DNA of 64,000 nucleotides from Ichthyophis bannanicus (lineage: Eukaryota > Chordata > Amphibia > Gymnophiona > Ichthyophiidae), in NCBI GenBank assembly GCA_033557465.1, contig CM066051.1, positions 104,137,026-104,201,025 of the forward strand, read 5' to 3'. Below, in pieces: positions 31,894 to 42,804 of this stretch (the first letter of the stretch is position 1; every line of letters starts with the position of its first letter). The position numbers and the translations under genes are program-made. The notes under the pieces were generated by a model. That model saw nothing but the letters and a program-made list of their open reading frames with translations. It searched no databases and was not told the DNA's origin.

Positions 31894-33257
31894 CCATGCC
31901 TTTGAGACCACAGTTTGGGGTGTGTGGAGCACATAGGAGAATGCTTTCTGCAGAAGGGATTTGCAGGGGGTGCGCTGCAGAGACGCGCACAGCCAAGCAG
32001 ACCATGCTGGAGGAAGTAGGTGCTCCCAAGGCGCCTGTGTCACAGATTCCGGGTCCCTCACCGCAGAGGGAGGAGGGGCTCGGATTGTCTCTGCCAGTGC
32101 TACAACATTGTCAGCAGGACTCTCCCGGCCCTTCTTCCTCTCAGGTGCAGAAAGGGGGGGGGGGGGTTTCTGAGGGATTTCTCCCCCGAGTTTGTGTTGT
32201 TGCTTCATAAAGCGTTCTGCCTCAAGTAACAGGCTGAGGGCAAAGGGCGCAACGCCAAGAAGAGGGGGGTTCCAGAAAACACGCTGGGTGCTGAGCCAGA
32301 CCCAGTACAGCCCCTTGCCAAGAGACGCCTCGGGGTGGAGGCAGCAGATGAGGCTGGGTCTGTTTCCTCAGAAGGGTTGCTGGAACCCGGTTTGGAACCA
32401 GAAGAGCTCAAAGAGGGCGAGATCCCGCAGGAGGACAAGTTCCATATTGTTAGGGTCTTCCAGAAGGAGGAGCTGGCGGTACTCATTGCTGAGTTGCGAA
32501 AGACACTTAACATGCCCCCGATGGGGGCAGCCGAGGAGATGACCCTAGAATATCCGATTCTGCAGGCCATATGTAGGCCTCAGAGGGTGTTCCTGCTACA
32601 TAGAGCAGGTGATCCTGGAGGAATGGGAGCTCCCGGAGGCCAGGCTCAGAGTGTCTCACATCATGTCCCGGCTGTATCCATTGACGGAGGCAGAGAATGA
32701 GATGTTTTGTATCCCGAAGGTCAAAGCCGCAGTGTCGGCCGTAATGAAGAAGACTACGATGCCTGTCGAGGGTAGTGTGGCACTCAAGGACGTCCAGGAT
32801 AGGAAGCTAGATACCCTGCTGAAACAGGCCTTGGATGTAAGCGCTCTGTCTCTGCAAACCTTGGCTTGCGGGGCGCTGGTGGCACGCACATGCTTACGTT
32901 GGGCGTAAAGCAACCCTGAGTCGGCAGAGGAACCCCAGGAACAGGGGGCCACAATGAGACTAGAGTCGGGGGTGGCCTACCTGACGGATGCCTTCTATGA
33001 CCTGGTGAGGGTTCTTTCGAACAGTATAGCCTCGATGGTGGCGGCTCGCCGCTACCTCTGGCTCCGCAATTGTTCGGTAGATGTTTCCTCGAAGGGCTAG
33101 TTGAGTAAGCTGCTTTTCAAAGGGAAACAGTTGTTCGGAGAAGAGCTGGAAAAATTGGTAAAGGACTTGGGGGAGTCAAAAGGTGGTCACCTTCCCGAAG
33201 ATAAGCTGAAGCAGGGTCGGGCTTCGGGCGCAAGCAGGGGGCAGGCCTGGTTGTTTA
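31894..33257 (+). pseudogene. DIRS gag-like ORF1 (B1), broken
   Basis: ATG at 31894 is followed by a Cys cluster (FGVCGAHRR...CRGC), with one Cys of the first pair replaced by Phe. The acidic KEGEIPQEDK stretch and VMKKTTMPVEG block remain. Stops at 32208, 32906 and elsewhere plus frameshifts. A G-run of 12 near 32155 looks like a slippage site. Cut by CR1 at 33258. Confidence 0.75.
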
Positions 33258-35040
33258 GATAACATAGTAACATAGTAAATGATGGCAGATAAAGACCAGT
33301 ATGGTCCATCTAGTCTGCCCAGTAAGATGGCAAGAGTAGGTGCATCTGCCGCTCCGTGCAGGCCACCCTTCCCTATGTCTTTGTTTTAGGGGTGAACCCA
33401 CTGCTCCGTGTAGGACACCCCTGTATGTTGAGAAATTAGTTACATTTATTTTGATTTTATCCTGTTGCTGTAAAGGGATCCATTGTGTCTGTCCCATGCC
33501 ATTTTGAATTCTGTCACTGTATTTGCCCCCAACACTTCCATTGGGAGGGCATTCCAAGCATCCACCACCCTTTCAGTGAAAAAGTATTTCCTGACATTGC
33601 CTTTCAATTTACCCCCTTGCAGCTTCATGTTATGCCCTCTAGTTTTACAGCTTCCCCATCTTTGGAAGAGGTTTGTTTGTTCGTTCTTTATTTCTCTAAG
33701 TAATTAAAGGTCTGAATCATATCTCCCCTGTTCCTCCTCTCCTCCAGAGTGTACATATTTAGGTCTTCAAGTCTCTTCTAATAAGGCTTCTGACGCAGGC
33801 TCCAAATCATTTTGGTTGCCTTCCTCTGAACAGTTTACAGTCTTTTTATATCCTTTGCAAGATATGGTCTCCAAAACTGAACACAGTATTCCAAGTGAAG
33901 CCTCACCAGTGACTTATACAGTGGCATCTTCCTTTCTGCTGGTAATTTCTCTTTGTATGCAACCCAACATCCTCCTGGCTTTTGCCACCGCCTTGTCGCA
34001 CTGTTTTGCCACCTTGAGATCCTCAGAAATAATCACACCAAGGTCCTTCTCCTGGTCCATGCACACCAGTCTCTCGCCCCCTGTCGCGTACATTTCCCCT
34101 GGATTTCTGCTTCCCAAGTGCATGACACTGCACTTCTTCGTATTAAATCTTAACTGCCAAGCATTAGACCATTCTTCCAACTTTTGTAGATCTTTCCTCA
34201 TGTTATTCACTCCCTCAGGGGAATCCACTCTGTTGCAAATTTTCGTGTTATCTGCAAAAAGACAGACTTTCCATGCAGTCCTTCAGCAACATCACTCACA
34301 AATACATTGAACAGGGCCGGGCCCAGGACCAAACCCTGGGGCACCCCGCTAATCACCCTCCTTTCATCCGAGTGAGCTCCATTTACCATCATTTTCTGTT
34401 GTCTGTCAGTCAACCAATTTCTGATCCAGTTCACCACCTTGGGACCCATCCCCAAACTACTGAGTTTATTGATAAGCCTCCTATGAGGAACAGTATCAAA
34501 GGCTTTGCTGAAATCCAGGTAGATGACATCCATCGCATGCCCCTGATCTAGTTCTCTGGTCACCCAGTCAAAGAACTCAATCAGATTTTTTTGGCAAGAT
34601 CGTCCTTTGGTAAAGCCATGTTGCCTCAGATCATGCAACCTGTGGGTTTTGAGAAAGTCCACTATTCACTCTTTCAGGAGCGCCTCCATTACTTTTCCCA
34701 CCACCGAGGTAAGGCTCACGGGCCTGTAGTTTGTCACTTCTTCCCTGTCACCACTTTTGTGAAGAGGTACCACATCCGCTCTTCTCCAGTCCTGAGGAAC
34801 TACTCCTGTTTCCAAGGATCTGTTGAAAACATCCTTTAATGGCCCTGCAAGAACCTCTCTGAGCTCTTTCAGTATCCTGGGATGTATCCCATCTGGTCCC
34901 ATGGCCTTGTTCACTTTCAGTTTTGCAAGTTGTTCTAACACATCATCTTCAGTGAATGGTGTGGTATCTACTTCATTCCCATTTGTATATTTGGGAGTCA
35001 CAGGTGGTTTCGGACAGTGAGATTCTCCCCTTACCAAAGA
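33258..35040 (-). mobile_element. CR1-type LINE, 5'-truncated, minus strand
   Basis: On the minus strand, RT blocks are readable in three frames: MGPDGIHPRILKEL and NYRPVSLTS (34666-35037), [13 protein letters not shown] and SGVPQG (34207-34662), and the thumb region with [11 protein letters not shown] (33914-34228). The catalytic FADD reads FADN near 34250. The 3' end at 33258 has two copies of TTACTATG, the 8-bp tail typical of CR1. No endonuclease domain. It entered B1 between gag and pol. Confidence 0.88.
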
Positions 35041-35142
35041 GGAAGGTTCACTGCCAGGGTTCCACCATTTCAGGGGGCTTCAGGGGGCTAGCTGAGGATA
35101 TTATGTAGCTTCTGCCTCCTCCTTGGCCCAAAAGAAACAGCA

Positions 35143-37044
35143 ATGAAGCGAGGGGGGCCCGAACAGGGGTGCAGGCCCATGGAAGGTTGGTTGCGGGACT
35201 TCTGCCCTGCCTGGGTCTGGGTTACTTCGAACCAGTGGGTTCTACAGGTGGTCCAGGAGGGCTATGCGCTGGAGTTCGCCAGACCGCTAGCGCCAGCCTT
35301 CGTTCGCTCCCCCTGCAAGGCACACGCAAAGGCGCTGGGCATGCAGCAGACACTCGAGCGACTTCTACTTTTGCAGGTGGTGGTACCAGTTCCCACGGAT
35401 CAGTGCAGAGCAGGTTGATACTCCATTTATTTCATAGTCCCAAAGAAGGAAGGAGCTTTTCGCCCTATTCTTGACCTCATATAGGTAAACAGGTGTCTCC
35501 GGGTTCCGCATTTGCAGATGGAGACCCTCCGATCGTTGATGATGGCCGTTTGGGAGGGGCGTTCTTGACCTCTCTAGACCTTATGCAAGCATACCTGCAT
35601 GTTCCCATACATCCAGATCATCACCAGTTTCTATGCTTTGCAGTGCCCATGGGACATTTTCAGTTTCAGGTATTGCCGTTTGGTCTCGCAATGGCCCCCC
35701 GGACTTTCACCAAGGTGATGGTCATGGTGGCGGTGGCTTTGTGTCACCAGGGCATACTAGTGCATCCATATCTGGACGATTGGCTCATTCGAGCAAAATC
35801 CGAGATGAAAGCACTCAGGCCACGGCCCGTGTGGTTGAATTCTTGCGCGAGTTAGGCTGGATCATCAATGTCGACAAGTCACTTGATCCCCTCACAGGAC
35901 CTCGAGTACCTCGGGGCTCGATTCGACACCTGCAGGGGTCGGGTGTTTCTACTACAAAGGGGGGGTGGAGGCTCTGCATTTGCTGGCTCGGCAGTTTCTG
36001 CGCATGGCGAAGCCGTCTGCATAGCATTATCTTCAACTCTTGGGGACTATGGCAACGACGATCAATCTGGTCCCATGGGCGCGTGCCCACATGAGATCGT
36101 TGCAGAGAGCCCTGCTGCACCAGTGATCACATCAGCTTCATCCCCTGTCACGCACATTGGCCTGTCTGCAAGAGGTCCGGCTGGCCCTCAGGTAGTGAGT
36201 AAGCAAGGAAAATCTGGCGGCCGGAGTTCCGTTGGAGTTGCAGCACTGGATTCCCCTAACGATGGATGCCAACCTTAAAGGATGGGGAGCCCACTGTGAG
36301 GGGTGCGTTGCTCAAGGATGGTGAACTGTGGAGGAGCGGACATGGTCCATCAATTGGCTGGAGATGAGAGCCGTTCGATTCGCCTTACAGGAGTTTCACC
36401 CGATGGTGCATGTAAGGGTGGTATGGGTCTTCTCCGACAATGCCACCACAGTAGCATACATCAGTCTGCAAGGGTGCACAGGCAGTGCCAGGCTGGAGAG
36501 GGAGGCGGAGATGTTGGTTTGGGCAGAGGCCCATCTACATGCGATTTCAGCGGCGCACCTGGCCAGCACAGAGAACGTCACAGTTGACTACCTCAGTCGT
36601 GTGCAATTGGACCCAGGGGAATGGCAACTGAACCAGATTGTCTTCGAGCAGATCGTACACCAGTGGGGGGAGTCAAGCATGGATCTAATGACAACGTTTG
36701 CATTGGCCAAAGCCAGCCAATTCTATAGTCGACAGAGGGAGAGAATGTTCGAAGGCCTGGATGCATTTGTGCAGCGCTGGCACAGCCAGGGGCTTCTCTA
36801 CATCTTTCCTCCGTGGGCGCTCATAGGTCAAGTGGTTCAGAAAGTGGAGATGCACTGTCGGCTAGTCGTTCTGATTACCCCGGTTTGGTTGCAGTGGCCA
36901 TGGTATACCAACCTGGTTCATCTGAGAGTGGCCGAGCCATGGAGACTTCCCAGCAGGCCAGACCTGCTGGCACAGGGTCCACTACTAATGCCCCAGGTAG
37001 ATCGGTTCTCGTTTACGGCATGGCTTTTGAAAGGGCTAGGTTAA
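35143..37044 (+). pseudogene. DIRS pol (B1), broken
   Basis: The N-terminal block (FEPVG-type, YALEFARPL), RT YLDDWLIRAKS (35775-35810) and PFGLAMAPRTF are present but in several frames. RNase H and the MT-like region are open from 36328 to 37044: WLEMRA, SDNATT, DYLSR, DLMTTF, FPPWALI. Stops occur at 35416-35418, 35484 and 36322. Confidence 0.8.
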
Positions 37045-38054
37045 GGAAGTGAGGTTATTCCACTCAGGTAATCTCCACGCTTCTTAGAGCCTGGAAGAGG
37101 TCCACATCCTTGTCATACATTACAGTGTGGAGAATTTTTGAGGACTGGTGTGCCGAAAATGGTTGCAGGCCACTGTTAGCATCTGTTCTGGAAATATTGG
37201 AGTTCTTGCAGGCAGGGCTCAATAAAGGGCTCACCTGTGTCTCTCCAAGGATGCAAGTGGCCACATTGGCATGTTATCGCGGTAGAATCCAGCGGCTCCT
37301 TGGAAACGCATCCGGATGTCGTTCATTTCCTGAGGGCCGTTACGCAGCTCCGCCCGCCAAGGAGGGCGCTGGTACCAGCTTGGGACCTCAATCTGGTGCT
37401 TTTGGCACTGTCACGAGAGCCCTTTGAGCCACTAGCACTGTGTACCCCTGAAGGACCTGACTTTGAAGACTGTGTTTTTGGTGGCGATCTGTTCAGCCAG
37501 GAGAATCTCCGAGCTCCAGGTGCTGTCGGGTAGAGGACCTTTTCTGCCTTTCTCCAGGGAGAAGGTGATTCTGCGAACAGTACCCTCTTTCTTGCTGAAG
37601 GTAGTGTCAATGTTTCATCTGAATCAGCCGATTGCCCTTCCGGTATTGTCAGGACTGGAGAAGGAATTACAGGATCTGCAGCTGTCGACGTCAGGTGGAC
37701 CTTGAGATGGTATCGGAAGCTGGATGGTTATTCATTCTGTTTGGAGGGCCGCGCAAGGGGGAAGCTGCGGCAAAGTTCTCCATTTCAAGATGGATTAAAG
37801 AAGCAATTGCGTCAGCCTATCTGTTGCGGGGCAAAGAGGTCCTGCAGGGTCTGCGGGCTCATTCCACCAGGGTGCAGGCTGCCTCCTGGGTGGTGTGGAG
37901 TTTGGATCCGCCAGGGGAAATCTGTCAGGTAGCCACCATATCGTCTTTACATAAGTTTGTAAAACATTACAGGTTAGATGTGCAAGTGAGGGAGGATGCA
38001 AAGTTTGGTTCAGCGGTTATCCAGACCGGGCTCGCAGGTCCCTTCCGTGGTTAG
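37020..38054 (+). pseudogene. DIRS tyrosine recombinase (B1), broken
   Basis: ATG at 37020 overlaps the pol end as in A1, but a TGA follows ten codons later (37050-37052). Frameshifts near 37240, 37445 and 37690. SARRISEL, AHSTRVQAAS and HYRL remain. The C-terminus ends near 38054. Confidence 0.8.
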
Positions 38055-38066
38055 GTGGCTCTGTTA

Positions 38067-38170
38067 CATCCCTGAGGTGCAGGACTGGACTGGAGGGACA
38101 ATAAGGAAAGTGAAATTAGGCCTTACCTGTTAATGGACTTTCCTTGAGGAATTCCAGTCCAGACCCGGGA
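38067..38170 (+). repeat. ICR of DIRS B1
   Basis: Reverse complement of the joined B1 ends, with the join near 38105 (AAGGAAAGTGAAATT). Confidence 0.87.
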
Positions 38171-38662
38171 CCCACCCTTCTGTAGTCTTGTGTGCTGCAG
38201 GTGACCCCGGGCCTAAAGAATCTCAGCTTAATGGAAAAGCCAGGGGTAGGCAAAGCCATACCACATTATTGAGGAAGAAGGCACGCAGATTCCTGTGCTT
38301 GTTTTTTCCAGGAGGGGTGGGAATGTGGTGTATGGACAGATAAGCTCCTTTTGGTGGAAGGCACCCATGTTTCAGGGTGGGGGCCAGGGAGGGGGCTTCC
38401 TGGGGAGGAGGGGTCTTTCCCAAGGATTGTTGTTTTTGGATATTGATTTCTTATTTGTTGCTCCTGTGAGTCTGCTTTTGTCAATAGGTTATTGGGGGCT
38501 GGTGGGTGGTGCCAGCTACCTAAGTATCCTGATGTCATCAAAGTTGTGACACGCTCAGTCTCCAAGCTGCTGGAAAAGGTGCACAACCCTGAGGTGTGGG
38601 GCGGGACTGGACTGGAGTTCCTCAAGGAAAGCCAATTAGCAGGTAAGGCCTAATTTCACCTT

Positions 38663-39140
38663 CTGAGTCTATCCCATAGGGGCTAAAGTATACAGGGATT
38701 TATGTTTTGTGTACAGAACAGGTATTGCTGGAACATTGCTCAGATTAATGAAAAACAATTTGCAGTCAGCTGTGGGTGAAGTATAAGCCAGAAATCAGTT
38801 GAGCTGAAGACTTTTGTGTTGCACTGGTGTATTCCACTCCCTGAAAGGCAGTGCCCTGACTAATAGAGAAGTCTCTTTCCCTTCTTTACCTAGGGATGCC
38901 CTGAATTATTTTCATAGGAAGGACCAAGTCTGGAACTCTTGTGCAGAAAATCTCATGGGTTTCATTGTACACTAAATCTTAATTCATAGCAGTGGATTTG
39001 GCACGCTAATGCCATTGGAGAGAATGTTGTATGGATGGATTAGGTGCTCATTTTTAGTGTACCATTCTGGAAAGACTGAGCATTTTGGGTTTGCATATTC
39101 CTTAGGACTTAGGAATTTCCCTTCTAAGTGGGAAAACGGC
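38663..39140. other. Intronic sequence, nothing recognised
   Basis: Between B1 and an unclassified repeat. No open frame or repeat was identified. Confidence 0.5.
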
Positions 39141-39145
39141 ATTTC

Positions 39146-39405
39146 CAGATTATCCTGCTAGACCAGTCCAGACCAGTAGTTTATGCCCCATCCCCACTTC
39201 CAGCAGATAATGGGGACAGAAAAACTAGAAAGTTTCATTGACATCATCACTGGTATTAAAACCAGTGCCGTTAGTGGCTGACATTGGTATTTCTATGCCT
39301 CCAACATATGGTAAGTTGCTGGATTGGTGCAGCTGGTATGTTCTTGGACCTTTACTCCTGGGACCCCAGCCTGAAGGCTGTGTTCCTAGTGGACTACTAG
39401 GATGA
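39146..39405. mobile_element. Unclassified repeat end, interrupted by D2
   Basis: Starts near ATTATCCTGCTAGACCAGTC with CAGTCCAGACCAGTAG, resembling the pyrimidine-rich, CAGTCC-containing ends of DIRS family B, followed by GACAGAAAAACT. It could be the left end of another DIRS-like family, but no matching right end was found. D2 is inserted after 39405. Confidence 0.35.
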
Positions 39406-39715
39406 TATCTCCAGGAACAAGCAGGAATGAGTCTTCACATATGGGTATCGTCGGTACCGACGGAGCCCGTGCGGGAACGCTCCCCAACATCCAATAGGAA
39501 CGCTTTTGGGAGCGTGCATCCACGCATGCACGCTACCTTCCCGCCTATCTACCTCCCTCTTCAGTTCTTCGTTTTCCGCGGAGCCGACAGGACCTGAACC
39601 CTGTCACCACAGAAAATTCTACTTTTTTTTCTTATTTTTTGTGGTCGTGCCTGTCTTCGTTCGACGCCCACCGGTACCACCGGTGCTTTTTCTTTCTTTC
39701 ATTCAAAAAAAAAGA

Positions 39716-41285
39716 ACAGGGGGTTTAAGACCAATCCTAGATCTCAGAGAGCTGAACAAATTTCTAGTCCAAGAGAAGTTCAAAATGCTTTCCCTCGGCT
39801 CTCTTCTGCCATACCTTCACAGGCAAGATTGGCTATGTTCTCTAGATTTAAAAGACGCCTACATGCATATCCTTATTCATGTAGATCACAGGAAATTCCT
39901 TCGGTTCCTGATCCAGGGAAGACATTTCCAGTACAGTCCTTCCCTTTGGGCTGGCCTCGGCTCCAAGGGTCTTCACAAAATGCATGTCAGTAATAGCAGC
40001 ATTCATGAGGACCCTGGGGATTTTTGTCTTCCCTTACTTGGATGATTGGCTCATCCGAGCACAGTCATCTCAAGAAGCTCATCAGGCCCTGTTACGAGCA
40101 AAACAAATACTCCAGTATTTGGGATTGGTCATAAATCTTCCAAAGTCTCAGCTTGCCCCATCTCAGACCCTTGAGTTTATAGGTGCTTGCTTGCCCCAAC
40201 CGCGCTGTCTGCGAATCATCGAGCTAGCATTTCAAGCAGCGCTGCAGACCTTCCTCACTGCTCGACAGATGCTTCGCCTACTAGGTCACATGGCATCGAC
40301 CGTCCATGTAATACCTTATGCTCTTCTTCACATGAGAGCGGCCCAGTGGACCTTGGCTTCCCAGTGGTCCCAGGCCTCAGGAAGCCTTTCAGACAAGATC
40401 AGGGTTACCACACGCCTGATTCTGTCTCTCTGTTGGTGGCAATCTCTGGAAAACCTTTTAATAGGCGCTCCTTTCCAGCAGCCACAACCTCAGGCTATCC
40501 TCACAACAGATGCCTCCAAGATGGGTTGGGAAGCCCACTTGGACAGTCTATCAACGCAGGGCCTTTGGTCTTCACAGGAGGCTCTTCTTCATATAAACCT
40601 CCTAGAACTCAGAGCCATCTCCAATGCTATTCGAGTCTTTTGCACCCAGCTCGTAAACAAAACGGTTCTGGTGCAAACAGACAATCAAGTAGCCATGTTT
40701 TACCTCAACAAACAAGGCGGAAGAGGCTCTCTGCATCTATGCAACGAAGCTCTGCAACTCTGGGCCTTTGCCAGAGAGCATCGGATTCATCTGCGGGCAG
40801 TCTATCTTCCAGGCGTTCAAAACGTTTGGGCAGACAGACTCAGTCGAGTACTCCTGCCACACGAGTGGTCACTCCACTCTTATCATCTTGCTCGAGTTTT
40901 TCGTGTCTGGGGAACACCAGACATAGACCTCTTTGCAAGTCCACAGAATGCCAAACTTCCCCGGTTTTGTTCCAGACTTCCAGCACAGAAATGTCAAGCC
41001 AGGGATGCATTCCTGCTTCATTGGGGTCAGGATTACCTATATGCATTTTCACCAATCCCTCTAATCGCCAAAACCTTATTCAAACTCCAGAAGGACAAGG
41101 GACGCATGATACTCATAGCGCCAACCTGGCCGAGGCAAACATGGTATCCTCTTCTCTTGCAACTCTCTCAAGCCACCCCTCTGGAGTTAGGAAGTGCTCC
41201 AGATCTTCTGTCCCAGGACAACGGATCTCTACTGCACCCCAGTCCCCAGTCCCTACATCTCAAGGCCTGGTTACTCAAGGCCTAG
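39716..41285 (+). pseudogene. DIRS pol (D2), N-terminally deleted
   Basis: Begins inside RT at LRPILDLRELNKF. A one-base frameshift near 39940 separates SLDLKDAYMHI from YLDDWLIRAQS; the rest is open to 41285. RNase H motifs TTDASK, LLELRA, TDNQVA and ADRLSR, then DLFASP and YAFSP (the Pro pair of FPP changed) are visible. Confidence 0.8.
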
Positions 41286-42322
41286 ACTTTCAAGATCTAG
41301 ACCTGTCTCAACAAGTGAAGGACATTCTTCTGGCCTCCAGGAAACCTTCCACAAGACGTTCTTACGCTTTTAAGTGGAAAAGGTTTTCTTCCTGGTGTAA
41401 TCAGAGAGGACTTAATCCCTCTTTGGTACCAGTAGACTCTCTTCTAGAGTATCTCCTTCATTTGTCGGCTTCTGGTCTTCAGACCAATTCTGTTAGAGTC
41501 CATCTTAGTGCTATTGCTGCATCTCATAAGCTCTTAGATGGACAACCAATTTCCTCTCATCCACTTATTTCTAGATTTATGAGAGGACTTCTTCTAACAA
41601 AACCTCCCATTAAGCCACCTCTGGTGGCATGGGATCTTAACCTTGTTCTAGGTGTGCTCATGGAGCCACCTTTTGAGCCTTTGGCTACTTCGGATCTAAA
41701 GTTTCTTTCATGGAAAGTTGTTTTCCTGATTGCCATCACTTCTGCTAGACGCATTAGTGAACTTCAGGCTTTAATGGCTGATCCGCCTTATACAAGGTTT
41801 CATCATGATAAGGTGGTTCTTCGGACCCATCCTCATTTTCTTCCAAAGGTGGTTTCACCTTTTCATCTAAACCAGTCAGTTTATCTTCCCGTTTTCTTTC
41901 CTAGGCCTCATTCCTCCTCTGCGGAAAGGAAACTTCATACTTTGGACTGTAAAAGAGCTCTAGCTTTTTATCTCCAGAGGACCCAGCCTCAGAGAAAGTC
42001 TTCTCAGCTTTTTGTGGCTTTTGACTCTAGCCATTTAGGACTTCCTGTCACTAAAAGAACCCTCTCTAAATGGATTGCAGATTGTATTTCCTATACATAT
42101 CAAAGTAAAGGAATACCTCTTGAAGGCCATGTCACAGCTCATAATGTCAGAGCCATGGCAGCCTCAACAGCTAACCTTCGTTCTGTGGCTATTGATGAAA
42201 TCTGCAAAGCAGCAACTTGGGCCTCAGTACATACTTTCACTACCCATTATTGTCTAGACAAGGACTCCCGCCGGGATGCCTTGTTTGGTCAAGCTGTTCT
42301 ACAACACCTTTTCCACTCATAG
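40187..42322 (+). CDS. DIRS tyrosine recombinase (D2), long open frame
   Basis: The longest open frame in the window at 711 codons. The YR core starts near 41280 and keeps SARRISEL, AHNVRAMAAS and ATWASVHTFTTHY. The first ~1100 bases overlap pol in the -1 frame and encode a Ser/Pro/Gln-rich sequence without a known domain. If translated from the core only, the product would be about 345 residues. The intact YR in an element lacking gag suggests mobility could be supplied in trans only in part. Confidence 0.82.
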   Translation: MLAPTALSANHRASISSSAADLPHCSTDASPTRSHGIDRPCNTLCSSSHESGPVDLGFPVVPGLRKPFRQDQGYHTPDSVSLLVAISGKPFNRRSFPAATTSGYPHNRCLQDGLGSPLGQSINAGPLVFTGGSSSYKPPRTQSHLQCYSSLLHPARKQNGSGANRQSSSHVLPQQTRRKRLSASMQRSSATLGLCQRASDSSAGSLSSRRSKRLGRQTQSSTPATRVVTPLLSSCSSFSCLGNTRHRPLCKSTECQTSPVLFQTSSTEMSSQGCIPASLGSGLPICIFTNPSNRQNLIQTPEGQGTHDTHSANLAEANMVSSSLATLSSHPSGVRKCSRSSVPGQRISTAPQSPVPTSQGLVTQGLDFQDLDLSQQVKDILLASRKPSTRRSYAFKWKRFSSWCNQRGLNPSLVPVDSLLEYLLHLSASGLQTNSVRVHLSAIAASHKLLDGQPISSHPLISRFMRGLLLTKPPIKPPLVAWDLNLVLGVLMEPPFEPLATSDLKFLSWKVVFLIAITSARRISELQALMADPPYTRFHHDKVVLRTHPHFLPKVVSPFHLNQSVYLPVFFPRPHSSSAERKLHTLDCKRALAFYLQRTQPQRKSSQLFVAFDSSHLGLPVTKRTLSKWIADCISYTYQSKGIPLEGHVTAHNVRAMAASTANLRSVAIDEICKAATWASVHTFTTHYCLDKDSRRDALFGQAVLQHLFHS

Positions 42323-42437
42323 TTCAACTCCTGCCCTCCATCCATTTGGATGCCTGAGGTTCCTGGGGGAAGCATGGCCCATCTACATAGATTTGATACA
42401 TGCTGGGTCTTCCCTAGGCATCTTTCAGCTCAGGAGT

Positions 42438-42538
42438 CCCCATATGTGAAGACTCATTCCTGCTTGTTCCTGGAGATAGCGTAGTTACTCACCTGTAACA
42501 GGTGATCTCTGGGAACAGCAGGAATAAGTCTTCACAAC
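42438..42538 (+). repeat. ICR of DIRS D2
   Basis: Reverse complement of the D2 ends, joined at GGAGATAGCGTAG near 42476. Contains CACCTGTAACAGGTG. Confidence 0.88.
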
Positions 42539-42804
42539 CCACCCGCCTCCCCTAGGAGTTGTCTTTCTCTCTCTCTTTCTCTATTTTTATCTACATCTCT
42601 CCTTCGGTCTCAGCTTTAAACTCAACTGAAGAGAGGGAGGTAGATAGGCGGGAAGGCAGCGTGGATGCACGCTCCCAAAAGTGTTCCTATTGGACGCTGG
42701 GGAGCGTTCCCGCACGGGCTCCATTGGTACCGACGATACCCATATGTGAGGACTTATTCCTGCTGTTCCCGGAGATCACCTGTTACAGGTGAGTAACTAC
42801 GCTA

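Larger units (their letters stand above)
30982..38662 (+). mobile_element. DIRS element B1, with nested CR1
   Basis: The left end is TTCCTTATCGTCCCTCTAG and the right end AATTTCACCTT. Inverted repeats are about 31000-31140 and 38480-38620, with the ICR at 38067-38170. A CR1 LINE (33258-35040) separates gag from pol. All three genes have many stops and frameshifts, so this is the oldest-looking family B copy. Donor-like GTAAGG at 38643, left AG at 30999-31000. Confidence 0.9.
39406..42804 (+). mobile_element. DIRS element D2, internally deleted
   Basis: Ends match D1: ATCTCCAGGAACAAGCAGG at the left and ACAGGTGAGTAACTACGCT at the right. Inverted repeats are about 39412-39570 and 42610-42780, with the ICR at 42438-42538. 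gag and the N-terminus of RT are missing: a run of A in the leader (39706-39714) joins directly to AAGAACAGGGGGTTTAAGAC in RT, suggesting deletion through A-rich microhomology. YR is fully open. Donor-like GT at 42789-42790, left AG at 39413-39414. Confidence 0.92.
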
